A stretch of 5,412 nucleotides of DNA from an uncultured Bacteroidota bacterium (GTDB lineage: Bacteria > Bacteroidota > Bacteroidia > Chitinophagales > Chitinophagaceae): the NCBI GenBank assembly GCA_903881265.1, contig CAIRSV010000346.1:1-5412 (forward strand), given 5' to 3'. The translations under genes were made by a program, and so were the position numbers. Positions 4,491 through 5,412 of the stretch are shown here, piece after piece (position 1 is the first letter of the stretch; each line of letters starts with the position of its first letter). The notes under the pieces were generated by a model, which searched no databases, had not been told where the DNA came from, and saw nothing but the letters and a program-made list of their open reading frames with translations.

Positions 4491-5412
4491 TTGGAACCCA
4501 CTAAGCCAACCGATTTCTGGCAACCTTTCTCCTTTGCACTTCTACTCATCATAGGGATGCTCATAGGTTTTAAGCTAGCAAATCAAAATGGCTCCACCAC
4601 AATTTCATCCAACACTGGTGCGCAATTAGATCAATTGGTGCGATTGCTCTCCGAAAAATATGTCGACACACTTGATGAAAAGAAGCTCTATCAAAGTGGC
4701 ATCGAAGGCATACTCAGCAATCTCGACCCGCACACCGTTTATATTCCGGCTAAAGACTTAGTGCGCAGCAACGCCGAACTCGAAGGTTCATTTTATGGCA
4801 TTGGCATCGAATTTTATATGCTGCACGATACCGTCATTGTAAGTGGTGTGATACCTGATGGACCTTCTGATCATACACCTATTCATCCCGGCGATAAGAT
4901 TATCCGTATCAATGATAGTGTGATTGCAGGACGCACAATGGATGAAGATGAAATCATCAGACGTATACGCGGAGAAGAAAAATCAACTGTGACATTAACC
5001 CTACAACGACTTGACAATACCGATACAACGTTACACATTTCAAGAGGGATGGTGCCGATTAAAAGTGTCACCGCTTCATTCAAGTTAACTGCAGAGACCG
5101 GCTATATTAAGATTGATCTATTTAGTGAAACAACCTATGATGAATTCAAGGAGGCCCTTGACGCCTTGGTAAAAGACCATATCAAGAAACTTATTATTGA
5201 TGTGAGAGAAAATCCAGGAGGTTATATGGATGCGGTGGCGCGCGTTGCAGACGAACTCATTGCCGGCACACATACTATTGTGCGTACAAAAGGTAAAAAC
5301 AAAAGCGATAGCCTGATGACGTCAACGGAAGGCCTTTTCGAGCAAGGGAAACTTTGCATTTTAGTGGATGAAAACTCCGCCTCAGCGAGTGAGATACTTG
5401 CAGGTGCTATAC
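4491..5412 (+). CDS. S41 family C-terminal processing protease, N-terminal part (cut by window edge)
   Basis: A membrane-anchored serine protease of the CtpA/Prc type (MEROPS S41), acting in the periplasm; 307 codons are present and the gene continues past the right edge. Order of parts: an N-terminal membrane segment (FALLLIIGMLIGFKL, residues 14-28), a helical region with LDPHTVYIP (74-82), a PDZ domain from about GSFYGIGIEF (99-108) to residue 182 with GPSDHTPIHPGDKIIRIND inside it, DVRENPGG (237-244), and the active site ENSASASEILAGAI, where the middle Ser (298) is the nucleophile. The catalytic Lys, about 25 residues later, is outside the window. I chose the TTG at 4491 because the only later in-frame candidate, ATG 4557, cuts the membrane segment in half, and the in-frame stop at 4473 leaves no other usual start. 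No Shine-Dalgarno sequence is seen. It follows the lipoprotein gene by 19 nt. The substrate is unknown. Confidence 0.93.
   Translation, partial: MEPTKPTDFWQPFSFALLLIIGMLIGFKLANQNGSTTISSNTGAQLDQLVRLLSEKYVDTLDEKKLYQSGIEGILSNLDPHTVYIPAKDLVRSNAELEGSFYGIGIEFYMLHDTVIVSGVIPDGPSDHTPIHPGDKIIRINDSVIAGRTMDEDEIIRRIRGEEKSTVTLTLQRLDNTDTTLHISRGMVPIKSVTASFKLTAETGYIKIDLFSETTYDEFKEALDALVKDHIKKLIIDVRENPGGYMDAVARVADELIAGTHTIVRTKGKNKSDSLMTSTEGLFEQGKLCILVDENSASASEILAGAI

Noticed and set aside
4373..4564. Minus-strand open frame over the lipoprotein/S41 junction
   Set aside because: It covers the 3' end of the lipoprotein and the membrane anchor of the protease in antisense, with no promoter or motif.
4883..5083. 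Minus-strand open frame inside the S41 protease gene
   Set aside because: It is antisense to the PDZ domain coding sequence and its product is low-complexity hydrophobic/Ser-rich.
1..5412. Possible defence system, prophage, insertion sequence or CRISPR
   Set aside because: All coding capacity is explained by housekeeping or lineage-typical genes; no transposase, integrase, repeat-spacer pattern or tRNA-associated boundary was seen.

Overview
The window looks like ordinary chromosomal sequence from a member of the Bacteroidota, probably near Chitinophagaceae or Sphingobacteriales. Four things point there: AT-leaning housekeeping genes, leaders with no Shine-Dalgarno sequence, -7 promoter elements of the TAnnTTTG type placed 23-25 nt before start codons, and lineage-typical small families (an IPExxxVDY-like protein, a DUF5522-like Cys protein, a lipoprotein with a PKD-like body). 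The lineage call is an inference from these traits; no 16S or similar marker is present.

Left half, minus strand: the 5' part of typA/bipA (ribosome-associated GTPase) runs off the left edge from its start at 476. A gap of about 200 nt (477-674) holds a probable typA promoter and a near-palindrome that may end the upstream operon. Next is a two-gene unit read right to left: frr (ribosome recycling factor) followed by a membrane di-iron sterol desaturase/fatty acid hydroxylase family protein. The stop of frr and the start of the hydroxylase share one base (TAATG), so translation is probably coupled.

A divergent intergenic region (2156-2382) separates frr from the plus-strand genes and carries a recognisable -7 element on each side.

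Right half, plus strand: a tight four-gene operon, trmB (tRNA m7G46 methyltransferase), a 72-aa DUF5522-like CC-x3-C-x2-C protein, an alkyltransferase-like protein (MGMT fold with Ala in place of the acceptor Cys) and an IPExxxVDY-like protein. Every junction overlaps (20 nt, then ATGA twice). After a 59-nt gap with a probable promoter come a small lipoprotein and, 19 nt later, a membrane-anchored S41 C-terminal processing protease that runs off the right edge and probably starts with TTG.

I see no mobile element, CRISPR array, RNA gene or defence system, and no clearly new system. The observations most worth a second look are the in-frame A9 slippery run that could fuse the DUF5522-like protein to the alkyltransferase-like protein, the conserved trmB/ATL operon architecture, the frr-hydroxylase coupling, the uniform promoter spacing, and the TTG start that overlaps a promoter-like sequence.
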